This document shows positions 1-8,457 of a stretch of DNA of 64,000 bases, in pieces. The position numbers and the translations under genes are program-made. The DNA is taken from the NCBI GenBank assembly GCA_035575515.1, contig DATLXU010000136.1:84957-148956 (forward strand), read 5' to 3'. This DNA is from DATLXU01 sp035575515 (GTDB lineage: Bacteria; Acidobacteriota; Blastocatellia; UBA7656). The number at the start of each line of letters is the position of its first letter. Position 1 is the first letter of the stretch. The notes beneath the pieces are model-generated. The model saw only the letters and a list, made by a program, of their open reading frames with translations, ran no database searches and was not told where the DNA came from.

Positions 1-2
1 GG

Positions 3-3000
3 CCTGACAATTCCATCAACGTCAAGGTAACGGACCCGATTCCTGCCAACACTACTTTCGTCTCCGTGGGCGCGTTGCCTGCCGGATGGAGCAGGACAGA
101 TTCCGTGGCGGTGGGCGGGACCGGCACTATCACGTTCGAGAAGGCGAACGTCGCTAACGGAGAGACGGCGACATTCACCATCACGGTTCAGGTAGGCTCG
201 TCTGTGGCCGGAGGAACGGTGATTTCAAATACGGCCTCGACCACATCGGACAAGGCCGACACAACCCAGTCGAACAACTCGAAGACTGAGACGACTACCG
301 TTTCGTCGCAGGCAGACCTTGCAATCACGAAGACAAACGGCGTGACTTCGTTGATACCGGGCAACCAGACTACCTACACGATAGTCGTGACAAACAACGG
401 GCCTAATCTGGTCAACGGAGCAACCATCACTGATACATTCCCCGCCGGGCTAACTAACGTGACGTGGACGAGCGTTGCGGCTGGCGGAGCGACAGGCAAC
501 ACCGCGTCAGGCTCAGGCAATATCAGCGAGACGGTCAATCTGCCTGTCAGCAGCACTATCACTTACACGGTGACAGGCACAGTCAGTCCGTCGGCCACAG
601 GTTCTTTGTCAAATACGGCAACTGTCGGCGTGCCATCGGGAACAAGCGATCCCACACCCGGCAACAACTCAGCAACGGACACAGACACGCTCACACCACA
701 GGGCGATCTTTCAATCACGAAGACTGACGGCGCAACAACTGAGATTCCTGGCACAACCGTCACTTACACAATAACTGTTAGCAACGCAGGACCATCCACA
801 GCAACAGGAGCAACTGTGGCCGACACATTCCCGGCGACTATAACTGGCGTGGCGTTTACCAGCACGGCTTCAGGAGGAGCGACGGGCAACACGGCAGCGG
901 GGTCGGGCAACATCAGCGATACGCTGACAATGCCGCCTGGCAGTTCAGTGACATACACAGCGACAGGCACAATCAGTTCCGCTGCGACAGAGTCGCTGTC
1001 GAACACGGCGACTGTTACTGCTCCGGGTGGGTTTACCGATACTAATAATGGCAACGACTCAGCAACGGATACGGACACGCTCACGCCGCAGAGCGATCTT
1101 TCGATTACCAAGACCGATGGCTCAACGACGGAAGTGCCTGGTACAACTGTCACTTATACAATTGTCGTAACGAATACGGGACCGAGCGATGTCACGGGCG
1201 CGAGCGTCGCAGACACATTCCCCGCGACGATCACAGGCGTGACCTTCACAAGCGTTGCAGCAGGTGGAGCGACGGGCAACACGGCATCGGGTTCGAGCAA
1301 TATCAACGACACGCTGAATATGCCAGCAGGCAGTTCTGTCACCTACACTGCAACTGGAACCATCAGCGCATCTGCAACAGAGACGCTCTCGAACACGGCG
1401 ACCGTTTCGGCAGCGTCTGATCAAAATACTGGCGACAACTCAGCGACAGACACGGACACTCTGACGCCGCAAGGGGACCTCGCAATCACAAAGACCGACG
1501 GTGTCACATCAGCCGTGCCCGGCAACTCTGTAACTTACACGATAGTTGTTTCAAACAGCGGGCCTAGCACCGCGACGGGCGCAACGGTGGCAGATACATT
1601 CTCCGCCTCATTTACAAGCGTGACGTGGACGAGCGTTTCATCAGGAGGAGCGACGGGCAACACTGCGTCAGGCACAGGCAACATCAATGACACTGTGAAT
1701 ATGCCTTCGGGCAGCAGCATCACCTACACAGTCACGGGAACCATCAGCGCATCCGCAGCCGGAACGCTCTCGAACACAGCAACAGTGACAGCGCCGAGTG
1801 GATTCACGGATGGAACGCCGGGCAACAACTCTGCGACCGATACCGATACGCTCACGCCGCAGGCTGACCTGCAAATCACAAAGAGTGATTCGCCCGATCC
1901 GGTTGCGGCAAGCTCGAACCTGACCTATACATTGAGCTTCGTCAACAACGGGCCGAGCAATGCCGCGAGCGTGACAGTTTCGGATACGCTCCCTGCATCG
2001 TTTGTTGGATTGGTTTCTGTGACAACGCCTGCCGGATGGACTCGCACAGATTCTGTGCCGGTGGGAGGAACGGGAACTATAACGTTCACCAAAGCGAGCG
2101 TGACTGCATCAGAGACAGCGACTTTCACAATAGTTGTTTCGGTGAGCGTCTCGACGCCGAACAACACGGTGCTGAGCAATACGGCGAATACTTCGAGCAG
2201 CACGACTGATCCGACCTCTGGCAATAACAGCAGCGCCGCGACGACGACCGTCATAGCGCAAGCCGATCTGGCGGTTTCGAAGACCGATTCGCCCGATCCG
2301 GCGTGCGTCAACGGTGACATCACATACACCATCAGCTTCGCCAATAGCGGTCCCGGATCGGGAATAAACACGACCGTTACGGACGCGGTTCCCGCAAACA
2401 CGACCTTTGTTTCGGCTGGGGTGACGAGCGGAACGGGTTGGACAATCACAAGTCCGGCGGTTGGCGGAACGGGCAACGTCCAGTTCTCCAAGTCTTCGAC
2501 CGCTAATGGAGAAACTGCAACGTTCCAGATAGTTGTGAGAATCAGCTCTGGCACGGCAGGCGGCACGACTATAACCAACTCAGCCGTAGCTGCAAGCCAG
2601 ATACAGGATCCGACGCCTGGCAACAATACTGGAACGACTTCGACAACTGTTGACCCGACGCCGCCTGTGATGAACTGCCCCGCGAACGTTACGGGCAAGA
2701 CATTGAATCCGGGCGATCCGAACGGGCTGGTAATCTACCCGACACCGACGGCGACAGACAATTGCGCGGTTGCGAGCGTTGTTTGCAGTCCGCCGAGCGG
2801 ATCGAGCTTCCCCGTAGGGCAGACCGCAGTGACCTGCACGGCTACCGACACCGCTGGCAATACGACTAGCTGCTCCTTTATGGTGACGGTCTTTGACGTG
2901 TGCATTGAGCAGGACGGCAATCCAAACAGGTCTGTGTTGTTCAACTCGTTCACGGGCGATTACGTCTTCTGCTGCGGCGACTTCAAGACGAGCGGACGAG

Positions 3001-3188
3001 GGACTATAACCAAGAGCTCCACGACAATAACCTTGCAGCATAATCCTGCTGACAGACGAGTGATTGCCAGAATATCGCTGACGCAGAAGACCGGAGCGGG
3101 CACGCTGCAGATGCCACCCGGAACAACAAGGTGCACAATAAGCGATAGCGATTATAGGAACAACGCCTGCAACTGCTCCGTGCCCTGA
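3..3188 (+). CDS. DUF11-repeat surface protein with HYR domain (5' partial)
   Basis: The frame is open from the first bases of the window, so the N-terminus and signal peptide lie outside; at least 1061 residues are present. The visible part is a chain of about seven Ig-like DUF11 modules, each opening with a variant of 'DLxITKTDG' and containing 'YTIVVxNxGPS' and 'SNTATV' strands. A HYR-type module follows (about nt 2650-2900, with 'ATDNC' and 'FPVGQTAVTCTATD'), then a cysteine-rich C-terminal region with CCGD, CTIS and CNC. Such proteins are exported and thought to act in adhesion or cell-surface architecture; the family has no enzymatic motif. No PEP-CTERM or LPXTG sorting tail is seen. 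The stop is followed within 35 bp by a strong terminator, so this gene ends a transcription unit. Confidence 0.88.
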   Translation, partial: PDNSINVKVTDPIPANTTFVSVGALPAGWSRTDSVAVGGTGTITFEKANVANGETATFTITVQVGSSVAGGTVISNTASTTSDKADTTQSNNSKTETTTVSSQADLAITKTNGVTSLIPGNQTTYTIVVTNNGPNLVNGATITDTFPAGLTNVTWTSVAAGGATGNTASGSGNISETVNLPVSSTITYTVTGTVSPSATGSLSNTATVGVPSGTSDPTPGNNSATDTDTLTPQGDLSITKTDGATTEIPGTTVTYTITVSNAGPSTATGATVADTFPATITGVAFTSTASGGATGNTAAGSGNISDTLTMPPGSSVTYTATGTISSAATESLSNTATVTAPGGFTDTNNGNDSATDTDTLTPQSDLSITKTDGSTTEVPGTTVTYTIVVTNTGPSDVTGASVADTFPATITGVTFTSVAAGGATGNTASGSSNINDTLNMPAGSSVTYTATGTISASATETLSNTATVSAASDQNTGDNSATDTDTLTPQGDLAITKTDGVTSAVPGNSVTYTIVVSNSGPSTATGATVADTFSASFTSVTWTSVSSGGATGNTASGTGNINDTVNMPSGSSITYTVTGTISASAAGTLSNTATVTAPSGFTDGTPGNNSATDTDTLTPQADLQITKSDSPDPVAASSNLTYTLSFVNNGPSNAASVTVSDTLPASFVGLVSVTTPAGWTRTDSVPVGGTGTITFTKASVTASETATFTIVVSVSVSTPNNTVLSNTANTSSSTTDPTSGNNSSAATTTVIAQADLAVSKTDSPDPACVNGDITYTISFANSGPGSGINTTVTDAVPANTTFVSAGVTSGTGWTITSPAVGGTGNVQFSKSSTANGETATFQIVVRISSGTAGGTTITNSAVAASQIQDPTPGNNTGTTSTTVDPTPPVMNCPANVTGKTLNPGDPNGLVIYPTPTATDNCAVASVVCSPPSGSSFPVGQTAVTCTATDTAGNTTSCSFMVTVFDVCIEQDGNPNRSVLFNSFTGDYVFCCGDFKTSGRGTITKSSTTITLQHNPADRRVIARISLTQKTGAGTLQMPPGTTRCTISDSDYRNNACNCSVP
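312..2261 (+). repeat. Tandem ~390-bp coding repeat (DUF11 modules)
   Basis: Repeat starts, marked by the codons for (A/G/S)DL, fall at 312, 702, 1092, 1473, 1863 and 2262, giving spacings of 390, 390, 381, 390 and 399 bp. The units beginning at 312, 702, 1092 and 1473 are especially alike at nucleotide level (shared GGAGCGAC-GGCAACAC blocks); later units diverge. This is direct sequence observation. Recent unit duplication or gene conversion is inferred. Confidence 0.85.
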
Positions 3189-3219
3189 TGCGCGTGGCGT
3201 TTAATGGCTATCCATCAAC

Positions 3220-3256
3220 AGCGGGCTGGCCGTGCAATATGGCCAGCCCGCTTTTT
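3220..3256 (+). terminator. Intrinsic terminator after the DUF11 gene
   Basis: A perfect 12-bp stem (AGCGGGCTGGCC / GGCCAGCCCGCT) with a 9-nt loop is followed directly by a T run. It lies 31 nt after the stop codon of the DUF11-repeat gene and well before the cstA start. Confidence 0.92.
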
Positions 3257-3391
3257 GCGCCTTCTTTCGAGTTCGCCCTCGCCTCGCGTTGACACGCTGT
3301 TATCGAATCTCGTAGCATCAGACCAATCTTTCAAAGAATGATGATGGCCGCGCGTTCAGCGGCTCGTAGCGCATTGCAAAAGGAGACACCG

Positions 3392-5311
3392 ATGAGCGCA
3401 CTTCCAATAATGATTGCAGTCTTATGTTTCCTGGCTATCGGCTATCGCTACTACAGCGCATTCATCGCGGCAAGAGTGCTTGCGCTTGACGACTCCCGCC
3501 CGACGCCTGCTCATACGATGTACGACGGGCATAATTATTACCCTACGAACAAGTGGGTTCTGTTCGGCCACCACTTCGCGGCTATCTCAGGCGCGGGACC
3601 GCTTGTAGGGCCTGTGCTTGCCGCGCAGTTCGGATTCCTGCCCGGATTGCTCTGGCTCGTCATCGGCGTAGTGCTCGGCGGAGCCGTTCACGATTTTGTG
3701 ATACTTGCTTCCTCAATCCGAAGGCGCGGCAAATCTCTGGCTGAAATCGCGCGAACAGAAATCAGCCCGCTATCGGGACTCATCACGGGCATCGCTATTT
3801 TGTTCATCGTTGTCATCGCGCTCGCCGGCCTCGGACTTGTGGTCGTCAATGCTTTGAGCGAAAGCCCGTGGGGAACGTTCACCGTCGGATTTACGATTCC
3901 ACTCGCGCTCTTTATGGGGCTTTACATGTATCGCTTCCGCAAAGGCAAGGTTGCCGAAGCGACCATAATCGGCGTTGCGGGTCTTTTCATCGCCGTTATC
4001 TTAGGCGGAAGCATAGCGGAATCCTCGCTCGCGTCGAGCTTCAGGTTTGGAAAAGAAACGATCACTTATCTGATGGCCGGTTACGGTTTCATCGCGTCAG
4101 TCCTGCCCGTGTGGATGCTGCTTTGCCCGCGCGATTATCTAAGCTCGTTCATGAAAATCGGCACGGTGGCTTTTCTCGTCATCGGAGTAATCGTAGTCGC
4201 ACCTCACCTGCGGATGCCAACGACGACGCCATTCGTTGCGGGCGGCGGGCCGATAATTCCCGGCAAGCTCTTTCCCTTCGTCTTCATCACAATCGCGTGC
4301 GGCGCAATCTCGGGGTTTCATTCGCTGATTAGTTCCGGCACTACGCCGAAGATGATTGATAAAGAGACGCACGCGCGAATGATCGGCTACGGCTCGATGC
4401 TGATGGAAGGACTTGTCGGCGTGATCGCGCTCATCGCCGCAACGTCGCTCGTGCCGGGCGATTATTTTTCAATCAACATTGACCATCCCGGCCAACAAAA
4501 GATCGTGCAGATTCAAAATGAAGAACCTGCGAAGCTGCCGGAGGCGCTTCAGAAGGAAGAGAATTATCGCCAGTTCATTCAAAAGTACAACAGCGAAGAG
4601 TTCAATCTGAACGAGCAGAAGCTGGACGAGCTTGAAGCGAAGACTGGCGAGACTAACCTGCGCGGGCGACCCGGCGGCGCTGTTACGCTCGCGGTTGGAA
4701 TCGCGCAGATATTCGAGAGCATTCCCGGCCTTGGCGGGCTGATGAAGTACTGGTATCACTTCGCCATAATGTTTGAAGCGCTTTTCATACTGACGACGAT
4801 TGACACAGGCACGCGAGTCGCGCGCTTTATGCTCGGAGAGTTTTTAGGAAGATTTTATAAACCCATAGAGCGGCCCGACTGGATGCCGGGCGCAATAATA
4901 ACGAGCGCGGTGATTGTGTTCGGCTGGGCCTACTTTATAAGCACGGGATCAATCTCGACGATATGGCCGATGTTCGGCATAGCAAATCAACTGCTTGCGG
5001 CAATAGCGCTGTGCGTCGGGACTACGGTGATAATAAACATGGGGCGGGCGAAATACGCATGGGTGACAATCACGCCGCTCGTGTTCGTAGCGACCACGAC
5101 GCTCACGGCAGGGTTTTTGTCCATCAAAGATAATTTCTGGAAAGAGACATTTAATCCCGCGACAGCGTTTCGCGGTTATTTGAATTCAGCATTGACGGCG
5201 ATAATGATGGCCTGCGTCGTTATAGTGCTGATTGATTCCGTCCTTCACTGGCGGAGGACAATAAAAGGAGCTATTGTTGCGAAGGAGCCGTTGGCGCAGG
5301 TCGGCGATTGA
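3392..5311 (+). CDS. cstA: Carbon starvation protein CstA family transporter
   Basis: A 639-residue polytopic membrane protein with the CstA hallmark 'NKWVLFGHHFAAISGAGPL' near residue 60 and a long series of hydrophobic segments. CstA-family proteins import peptides and, in some members, pyruvate, and are typically induced on carbon limitation. I place the start at the ATG at 3392 because AAAGGAGA sits 6 nt upstream; an upstream in-frame ATG at 3338 would add an 18-residue tail that is not hydrophobic. A hydrophilic loop of roughly 80 residues (about nt 4470-4680) interrupts the membrane segments, as is common in the family. The gene stands alone and converges on the next gene, overlapping it by 41 bp. 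Confidence 0.95.
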   Translation: MSALPIMIAVLCFLAIGYRYYSAFIAARVLALDDSRPTPAHTMYDGHNYYPTNKWVLFGHHFAAISGAGPLVGPVLAAQFGFLPGLLWLVIGVVLGGAVHDFVILASSIRRRGKSLAEIARTEISPLSGLITGIAILFIVVIALAGLGLVVVNALSESPWGTFTVGFTIPLALFMGLYMYRFRKGKVAEATIIGVAGLFIAVILGGSIAESSLASSFRFGKETITYLMAGYGFIASVLPVWMLLCPRDYLSSFMKIGTVAFLVIGVIVVAPHLRMPTTTPFVAGGGPIIPGKLFPFVFITIACGAISGFHSLISSGTTPKMIDKETHARMIGYGSMLMEGLVGVIALIAATSLVPGDYFSINIDHPGQQKIVQIQNEEPAKLPEALQKEENYRQFIQKYNSEEFNLNEQKLDELEAKTGETNLRGRPGGAVTLAVGIAQIFESIPGLGGLMKYWYHFAIMFEALFILTTIDTGTRVARFMLGEFLGRFYKPIERPDWMPGAIITSAVIVFGWAYFISTGSISTIWPMFGIANQLLAAIALCVGTTVIINMGRAKYAWVTITPLVFVATTTLTAGFLSIKDNFWKETFNPATAFRGYLNSALTAIMMACVVIVLIDSVLHWRRTIKGAIVAKEPLAQVGD

Positions 5312-5831
5312 TTGCGCGCCCGATTGTTATCGAGACGTTTGCCTGCGCGGTTTCATCAAGTATAAAGACATAATCGAAACCTTCGTGATTGATTGTTTCC
5401 AGAGTGCGTTCGAGCAATTCATACTGCAACCTCAAAGCGTCTTCGGGCACGACGCGGGCGCGATTCGCGTTTCGCTCGATGCAGGTTTCAAGGCGCATGT
5501 TGAAAACTATGGCCGCAGTGTTGAACCCGTACCAGCGAGCGATTTTTTGAAGCGTTTTTCGATTCTCGCGTTTAAGATTCGTTGCATCTGCAACGGTCGT
5601 CCTCCCAAGCAGCAATCGCCTTTCGATGATGAAATGCATCAGGTCGAAGGCGTGACCTGAAACGCTTTGATTGGTTGGATCATCAAACACAAGCGCGCGG
5701 CATTCGTCGGAAGAGACGATTTGAGTCGGCAGAAAATGCTTCGCAGCAAAAGTTGACTTGCCGCACCCGGCTGCGCCTATCATAACGACCAGAGTATTTC
5801 GTGAAATGACGATAGTGCTCACTTGGTTCAA
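5271..5831 (-). CDS. Small P-loop kinase, polynucleotide-kinase-like
   Basis: The 186-residue product has a Walker A motif GAAGCGKST at residues 19-27, followed by an 'SSDECR' strand end and a 'VADATNLKRENRK' segment, the pattern of the AAA_33/Pnkp-type kinase domain that phosphorylates polynucleotide 5' ends or small molecules. No phosphatase or ligase domain is attached, so this is a stand-alone kinase domain and the substrate is unknown. The longest frame starts at TTG 5831; GTG at 5822 is an equally possible start and neither has a clear Shine-Dalgarno sequence. Its 3' end overlaps the 3' end of cstA tail-to-tail by 41 bp, so an antisense interaction of the two transcripts is possible. 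Confidence 0.75.
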   Translation of the reverse strand: MNQVSTIVISRNTLVVMIGAAGCGKSTFAAKHFLPTQIVSSDECRALVFDDPTNQSVSGHAFDLMHFIIERRLLLGRTTVADATNLKRENRKTLQKIARWYGFNTAAIVFNMRLETCIERNANRARVVPEDALRLQYELLERTLETINHEGFDYVFILDETAQANVSITIGRAINRRPAPTAPSQQ

Positions 5832-5866
5832 GGCGTTTTTGAATGGTTTGATGAGTGATAAGCCAA

Positions 5867-6865
5867 CTACTTCCGCAATTGGCCGAGCAGCTTGCGCACG
5901 GCGGCGGAGTCGGGCGCGTCAGGCGCAATGGCAAGGTAAGCCTCAAGATGCTTAATTGCATCATCGCGCAGCCCTTTTTTGTAAGCCAGCCTTGCAAGCG
6001 ACAGGTGAGCCTGCGCGGCCTTCTGTTCGTTCAACTGAATCGCTCGCGTGAAATGCTGCTCGGCTTTCTCAGGCTCGTCATCGAGCAAAGCCCATCCAAT
6101 ATACAGATGAGCCGCCCAGTTCGTCTCTTCCATCTCAATTGCTTTTTGCAATTCGCGCGCGGCGTCCTTCTGCCGTCTCAGGACCATAAGCACAATCGCG
6201 TGCTCGACCAATGGCTCGGCGCGCTTCGGAGCAATCGCTTCGAGCGGCCTGAGCGCCTCTTCTGCTTCCGCAAATCGCTTCTGCGCGCGAAGCTCGCGGC
6301 CAAGCTCAAGCCGCGCGGAATAGAACTTTGAATGTGCCTCGACTGCGGCCTTGAATTCTTTCAACGCCTCGTCGCTTTTGCCTGCGCGTTGAGCCTCAAT
6401 GCCTTTGCGGTAATGCTTGACGGCGGCTTCGGGAATGTTGAGGTCAACATCTGCCAGGACAATGCCGGGAGCGGACACAGCGTCAGTTTTTCGAGCAGGC
6501 ACGTCAATCATAACCTGCAAGCGCATGGGTCTTGGAGTCTTGAACTCGATTGGTGTAACGCTCACCCTCGTTGCGGTTGCCTCGAAGTTCTCGTTCGCTC
6601 CCGTTTCGATGATGTATTCGCCGGGCAGCAGGTTGATGAACCGCGCTTGCCCGTCCTGACTGCTATAGGTTTCGCCGACCGTCATCATTCCAGATGGCCG
6701 CATCAAACGCACGCGCACCCCTGCGCACGGTCTCGTTCCTGACTTTAATCTCACTTCGATTTCATGAATGGAATCAGATTCAATCTGCGCGAAAGATAGA
6801 GTCGGAATGGCAAAGAAGAATCCTATGAGGGCGAGCTTGATTAATCGAAGCTTAGCGTGATTCAT
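5867..6865 (-). CDS. Secreted TPR-repeat protein with carboxypeptidase-regulatory-like N-domain
   Basis: The 332-residue product begins with a signal peptide (hydrophobic 'LALIGFFFAIPTLSFAQ'), which is why I choose the ATG at 6865 over one 81 nt upstream at 6946. Residues of about 30-120 form a beta-rich module ('GQARFINLLPGEYIIETG') like carboxypeptidase-regulatory or Cna-B folds. The C-terminal 170 residues contain about five TPR units ('AVKHYRKGIEAQRAGKSDEA', 'AAHLYIGWALL'). This suggests a periplasmic or outer-membrane scaffold. It lies 35 bp upstream-to-downstream of the kinase on the same strand, so the two may share a transcript. No specific partner can be named. Confidence 0.75.
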   Translation of the reverse strand: MNHAKLRLIKLALIGFFFAIPTLSFAQIESDSIHEIEVRLKSGTRPCAGVRVRLMRPSGMMTVGETYSSQDGQARFINLLPGEYIIETGANENFEATATRVSVTPIEFKTPRPMRLQVMIDVPARKTDAVSAPGIVLADVDLNIPEAAVKHYRKGIEAQRAGKSDEALKEFKAAVEAHSKFYSARLELGRELRAQKRFAEAEEALRPLEAIAPKRAEPLVEHAIVLMVLRRQKDAARELQKAIEMEETNWAAHLYIGWALLDDEPEKAEQHFTRAIQLNEQKAAQAHLSLARLAYKKGLRDDAIKHLEAYLAIAPDAPDSAAVRKLLGQLRK

Positions 6866-7045
6866 AAAACTTTTATCCAAGCCAATTTTAATTTCACTCC
6901 GCGTCCGCTCGGAATTATTGGCTGCCGACATCAAATCGTTGAGCATTCCATAGGATTACGATTTTTCTCAGTTCAGAGAATACTCCCTGCGCGAGCGTGA
7001 ATGCCAGGCTCGATTTATCAAATTAATGCCGATGCGAACGCTGCC

Positions 7046-7075
7046 TTGCGAACTCGATAAACTTCGCCCGATAAT
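7046..7075 (+). promoter_or_regulatory. Candidate sigma70 promoter for the M16 protease operon
   Basis: TTGCGA (7046-7051) and GATAAT (7070-7075) are separated by 18 bp. Transcription would begin near 7082, leaving a short leader with the AGAGGG Shine-Dalgarno before the ATG at 7105. Only the hexamer match supports this. Confidence 0.4.
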
Positions 7076-7104
7076 TATTCATCTACAAAAAGAGGGAATT
7101 CAAG

Positions 7105-8457
7105 ATGAAGAAGCTTTTAGTATCAATTCTCGCACTAGGATTACTTATGCCCTTAACAACTTCAGCGCAGAACAAAATCTTCCCGTACAAATACTACATG
7201 GACGATTTGCCCAACGGGCTGAGGGTCATTACAATCCCGACCGACTACCCGAACATCGTTGCGCTCTACATTGTTGTTTCGACAGGCTCGCGCAATGAAG
7301 TCGAGCCGGGCAAATCCGGCTTTGCTCACCTGTTCGAGCATTTGATGTTTCGCGGCACAGAACGTTTTTCAGCCGATCAGTACAACGAAGCGCTGAAAAA
7401 CGCTGGCGCCGACTCGAACGCTTACACGTCGGACGACCGCACGGTTTATCACACCGTCTTTTCAAAAGAGGACCTGGATAAAATTATGATGCTGGAGGCC
7501 GACCGTTTTCAGAACCTAAAGGTTCCCGAAGATCTGTTCAAAACGGAAACGCGCGCTGTGCTTGGCGAGTACAACAAGAACGCATCGAACCCCGTGCGCA
7601 AGCTCTACGAAGTGTTGCGCGACACGGCGTTCGACAAACATACCTACGAGCACACGACGATGGGTTATCTGCGCGACATAGAGAATATGCCCAATATGTA
7701 CGACTACAGCCTCGAGTTCTTCAAGCGATACTACCGGCCCGAATACACGACGATAATAGTCGCGGGCGATGTCAATCACGACAATGTGCTTCAACTGGTA
7801 AAGAAGTATTGGGGAAACTGGCAGCGCGGCAACTATGCGCCTAAGATTCCCGCTGAGCCTGAGCAGATGAAGCCGCTCACGGCTACCGTTGACTGGCCCT
7901 CGCCAACGCTTCCATGGATTGCCATAGCGTTCAAGGGACCCGCTTATTCTGACCAGCAGAAAGACAAGCCCGCGCTCGATTTGATTGCAAGCCTTGGCTT
8001 CTCGCCAACGTCTGAGCTTTATCAGAGGCTCGTGATCAAAGAGCAAAAGGTTGATACGCTCTTCGCAGACTTTGAAGACCACATTGACCCATATCTGCTA
8101 ACGGTCGGAGCGCGCGTCAAAGACCCGAAGGATGTTGATTACGTGCGCGGCGAGATCCTTAAGACGTTTGAATCGTTCAAGACAACGCCTGTTCCGAAGG
8201 ATAAACTCGACGCAGTGAAATCAAATCTCAAATACAGCTTCGCCCTGAGCCTGAACAACTCAGAAGCGATTGCAGCTAACCTCGCGCCTTATATCGCGCT
8301 TCGCCGCACGCCCGAAACGATAAACAAGGTCTATGACATTTACGCTTCGGTCACGCCCGCCGACATTCAGGAGATGGCGAAGAAGTATTTTGTTGAGAAC
8401 CACCGAACGATAGTTACGCTGGCGCACAAGGAGAAGTCTACAGATGCAACGAAGTAA
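7105..8457 (+). CDS. M16 family zinc metallopeptidase, catalytic subunit
   Basis: A 450-residue pitrilysin-family protein with a signal peptide (cleavage near 'TTSAQ'). The inverted zinc motif HLFEH is at residues 75-79, and the third ligand glutamate is E155 in 'LGEYNK', matching the family spacing HxxEH-X75-E. An AGAGGG ribosome site precedes the ATG. It overlaps the next M16 gene by 14 bp, so the two proteins are almost certainly co-translated as the active and inactive halves of a heterodimeric M16B peptidase located in the periplasm. The family degrades peptides inside a closed chamber; the physiological substrate here is unknown. Confidence 0.93.
   Translation: MKKLLVSILALGLLMPLTTSAQNKIFPYKYYMDDLPNGLRVITIPTDYPNIVALYIVVSTGSRNEVEPGKSGFAHLFEHLMFRGTERFSADQYNEALKNAGADSNAYTSDDRTVYHTVFSKEDLDKIMMLEADRFQNLKVPEDLFKTETRAVLGEYNKNASNPVRKLYEVLRDTAFDKHTYEHTTMGYLRDIENMPNMYDYSLEFFKRYYRPEYTTIIVAGDVNHDNVLQLVKKYWGNWQRGNYAPKIPAEPEQMKPLTATVDWPSPTLPWIAIAFKGPAYSDQQKDKPALDLIASLGFSPTSELYQRLVIKEQKVDTLFADFEDHIDPYLLTVGARVKDPKDVDYVRGEILKTFESFKTTPVPKDKLDAVKSNLKYSFALSLNNSEAIAANLAPYIALRRTPETINKVYDIYASVTPADIQEMAKKYFVENHRTIVTLAHKEKSTDATK

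Noticed and set aside
1925..2698. 257-codon minus-strand frame
   Set aside because: It is a shadow of the DUF11 repeats; valine/proline-rich composition arises from the reverse complement of the Thr/Gly/Ser-rich coding strand.
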